Assembly (NCBI GenBank): GCA_005772955.1 | Contig: SXID01000002.1 | Coordinates: 1 to 64,000 of the forward strand | DNA from: Planctomycetia bacterium | GTDB taxonomy: Bacteria; Planctomycetota; Planctomycetia; Gemmatales; Gemmataceae | Reading direction: 5' to 3' | DNA: 64,000 nucleotides | Part shown: positions 62,588 to 64,000 of the stretch, piece by piece | Numbering within the stretch: the stretch's first letter is position 1 | How the letters are laid out: each line of letters begins with the position of its first letter | Translations under genes and position numbers: made by a program | The notes under the pieces: model-generated | Told to the model about the DNA's origin: nothing | Database searches by the model: none | Seen by the model: only the letters and a program-made list of their open reading frames with translations

Positions 62588-64000
62588 GTTTCGAGCAGAA
62601 GCCGTTTCTGATCCTGTTCGCGGTCGTGTTCGTGTGGTGGCGGCTGGTCCGCTCGCGCGAACGGTCGGTGGTCGCACTGCTGCTCTCCGCGAGTCTGCTA
62701 TTCTACGCCTACAACCACTGGTTCCTGCTACCGATCCTGCTCGCGTACTGCGTGGCGAACTGGTTCGTTGGGCGGCGACTGGAACACACTGCGAGGCCGC
62801 GCCTGTGGGTGTTTCTCGGCGTCGGTTTCAACCTGCTCGGACTGTGTTACTACAAGTACACGCCGCTCGTGGTGCAAACCTTCGCGGACCTGCTGCCCGG
62901 CATGGTGCCGGCGCTGTCAGCCGGTGCGTTCGAGAAGTGGAGCATCCCCTACGGCATCTCGTTCTATGCGTTCACCGGCATCGCCTACCTGGTGGACGTT
63001 CACCGGAAGACCACACCAGCGGAACCGAGTTTCTGGCGGTACGCGCTGTCGGCGTGCTTCTTCCCGCACCTCGTCGCCGGGCCGATCTTGCGGCCCCACG
63101 AGTTCCTCGACCGCGTGCGGCCGGGACAGCTTCCGACCGATCCCAACGCGCCCGGCGAAGCGGTGTGGCTCATCGCGCGCGGGTTCTTCAAGAAGCTCGT
63201 CGTCGCGGACCGGATCGGTGCGACCATCGACCCGTTTTTCGCGCACGTCAACGACCCGACCACCGCTGGAGTGTGGGCGCTCCCGTACGTGTGGCTCTAC
63301 GCGCTGCAAATCTACTTCGACTTCTCCGCGTACACGGACATGGCGCGCGGATTCGGGCTGCTGTTCGGCTACCGGTGGCCGGAGAACTTCGACCGGCCGT
63401 ATCTCGCAACGAGTGTCACCGATTTCTGGCGTCGGTGGCACATGACGCTGTCTCGCTTCCTGCGCGACTACGTGTACATCTCACTGGGCGGGAACCGGCA
63501 CGGGCGGTTCCGTACGAATCTGAACCTGATGCTCACCATGTTGCTCGGCGGGCTGTGGCACGGGGCGAGTTGGGCCTTTCTCGTGTGGGGCGGTTTGCAC
63601 GGCGCGTTCCTGATTCTGCATCGCATCTGGGCCGCTTGCGGCTTAGCGGCCTGGCTGAACGCGCGTGAAGGGTTTGCGCGACGTCTCTGGCACTGCGTTG
63701 CTGTTCTGTTGACGTTCCATTGTGTGTGTCTGGCGTGGTGCTTCTTCCGGCTGACGCGATTCTCCGAGAGCGTCGCGTGCGTGCGGAAGTGGGTGGAGTG
63801 CGATCCAGCGAAGATGTGGTCTGGGCCGTGGCTCGACCCGGCGGTGTGGCTCGCGCTGGCGTTGTACGCCGCGCTCGCATGCGCGGCGCGTATGCTCCGC
63901 GACTGGAAGCCGGGGCTGACCGGTGCGCGCGGCGCGTTCGGCGTGGGGGCCGCGTGGGGCGTGCGGTTCGGCACGCTTGCGCTGGCGGCGTTGCTCGCCC
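62584..64000 (+). CDS. MBOAT-family O-acyltransferase (AlgI-like), truncated by the window
   Basis: At least 472 residues read from a GTG at 62584 (overlapping the preceding stop by 3 bp) and open to the window end. Polytopic membrane protein with many helices from the start. Signature regions: IPYGISFYAFTGIAYLVDVH, ALQIYFDFSAYTDMARGFGL, TDFWRRWHMTLSRFLRDYVY, LGGNRHGRFRTNLNLMLTML, and GGLWHGASWAFLVWGGLHGA with the invariant catalytic His. AlgI-type acyltransferases move acetyl groups across the membrane for polysaccharide O-acetylation, with an SGNH partner as here. Its 3' end is outside the window. Confidence 0.93.
   Translation, partial: MSFEQKPFLILFAVVFVWWRLVRSRERSVVALLLSASLLFYAYNHWFLLPILLAYCVANWFVGRRLEHTARPRLWVFLGVGFNLLGLCYYKYTPLVVQTFADLLPGMVPALSAGAFEKWSIPYGISFYAFTGIAYLVDVHRKTTPAEPSFWRYALSACFFPHLVAGPILRPHEFLDRVRPGQLPTDPNAPGEAVWLIARGFFKKLVVADRIGATIDPFFAHVNDPTTAGVWALPYVWLYALQIYFDFSAYTDMARGFGLLFGYRWPENFDRPYLATSVTDFWRRWHMTLSRFLRDYVYISLGGNRHGRFRTNLNLMLTMLLGGLWHGASWAFLVWGGLHGAFLILHRIWAACGLAAWLNAREGFARRLWHCVAVLLTFHCVCLAWCFFRLTRFSESVACVRKWVECDPAKMWSGPWLDPAVWLALALYAALACAARMLRDWKPGLTGARGAFGVGAAWGVRFGTLALAALLA

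Overview
The window looks like a chromosomal segment of a high-GC planctomycete, most likely Gemmataceae. I infer this from the proteins. There are planctomycete c-type cytochrome and surface families (two DUF1549/DUF1553 proteins, DUF1501, DUF1592), DUF6807, three TIGR02996-LRR paralogues, a Uma2 protein, and a protein with the MTEEEWL start and RGCWVVDL end of a lineage-specific family. Genes are loosely packed on both strands and many gaps hold long near-perfect inverted repeats.

Layout. 0.2-6.3 kb, minus strand: trigger factor, two adjacent ClpP paralogues, a coiled-coil lipoprotein, moaC and a polyprenyl diphosphate synthase, then tRNA-Gly(GCC). 6.4-18.1 kb: small accessory genes, two alpha/beta hydrolases, a transposase remnant, a hybrid histidine kinase, a DUF1549/1553 cytochrome protein and an MFS transporter with an odd lysine-rich insert. 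18.4-20.7 kb: a type II restriction-modification island (C5 methyltransferase, Eco29kI-like GIY-YIG nuclease, Vsr) set inside the cytochrome/DUF1501 neighbourhood. 20.9-27.1 kb: DUF1501, a large secreted protein and a second DUF1549/1553 protein. 27.6-29.6 kb: convergent purN and purD. 29.8-31.7 kb: a metal ABC binding lipoprotein and ATPase with no permease. 31.9-34.4 kb: a DUF1592-type cytochrome protein.

34.5-41.3 kb, minus strand: carA followed at 6-29 nt spacings by two small unknown proteins and three TIGR02996-LRR proteins, which looks like one operon of unknown purpose. 41.5-55 kb: oxidoreductase, lipoprotein, rsgA, DUF6807, TPR, WD40-like, a ModF-like twin ABC ATPase, glgA and a secreted protein. 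55-64 kb: a large atypical sigma factor with N-terminal helix-turn-helix domains, a double zinc-ribbon protein, a secreted five-repeat protein, thiL, and an SGNH/MBOAT polysaccharide acylation pair cut by the window edge.

The most unusual signals are: (i) palindromic elements like those in the gaps that also lie in frame inside genes (the linker of the twin ABC ATPase, the OB-fold of RsgA, the C-terminus of the second ClpP); (ii) the carA-linked LRR operon; (iii) the sigma factor architecture; and (iv) the five-repeat secreted protein. All identifications come from reading motifs and from memory of families. No searches were run.
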